From NCBI GenBank assembly GCA_963850525.1, contig CAWKLQ010000008.1:1612001-1676000 (forward strand): a stretch of 64,000 nt of DNA, written 5' to 3'. Below: more notes on the stretch, generated by a model. That model had not been told where the DNA came from and made no database searches. It saw only the letters and a program-made list of their open reading frames with translations. Within the stretch, counting starts at the first letter, position 1. Source of the stretch: JAEMQF01 sp963850525 (GTDB lineage: Bacteria > Pseudomonadota > Gammaproteobacteria > Burkholderiales > Burkholderiaceae_C). The stretch itself is not shown here.

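Overview
The window is about two thirds GC and reads as a betaproteobacterial chromosome, probably Burkholderiales. The support is the dnaK-dnaJ pair, a MutL that keeps an endonuclease-type motif, a PA0069-family radical SAM gene, a Bcr/CflA transporter, a PEP-CTERM protein and a REP-like inverted repeat. I assign the order from gene content only; there is no rRNA in the window.

Positions 1-22173 are a compact, core-like segment. It holds the end of dnaK, dnaJ, an EptA-type phosphoethanolamine transferase, a radical SAM gene under an apparent LexA/SOS box, a DedA membrane protein, and a plus-strand run of mutL, a lipoprotein hydrolase, an S4-type pseudouridine synthase and a Bcr/CflA exporter. 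After a REPIN-like repeat come miaA, an AttEFGH-like ABC transporter with a CrtC/AttH-like periplasmic protein (interrupted by two small tandem paralogues), an MsbA-like ABC exporter, thyA and a GMC oxidoreductase. Several of these genes lack a Shine-Dalgarno sequence and have a -10-like hexamer 6-8 nt before the start codon, which suggests leaderless transcripts.

At 22214-22302 a minus-strand terminator lies next to a 23-nt piece that looks like the 3' end of tmRNA (ssrA), without the rest of the gene. This looks like the scar of an element integrated at ssrA. Everything to its right, more than 41 kb and continuing past the window edge, is accessory in character.

The accessory segment looks like one export machine and its giant cargo. 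The plus strand carries a periplasmic HlyD/RND-type adaptor and a TolC-family outer-membrane channel. The minus strand carries, in transcription order, a gene of at least 10,596 codons (31.8 kb in the window, start outside), a DUF3467 protein, a GAF-HlyD membrane adaptor, a PqqD-like/M50-peptidase/HlyD fusion, a SecA-like ATPase split by a frameshift, and a PEP-CTERM protein. There is no type I ABC ATPase or RND pump in the locus. The SecA-like protein is the only visible motor, so the cluster may be a SecA-coupled, TolC-dependent secretion system for a giant surface protein. The giant protein is a mosaic of RTX repeats, PPC, LamG, PA14, FG-GAP, ELWxxDGT, LRR, polyglycine, SdrD_B-like, PKD and cadherin-like/Tandem-95 modules, plus a recurrent module ending in ALGFG that I cannot assign to a known family. 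The long open frames antisense to the giant gene are GC-composition shadows.
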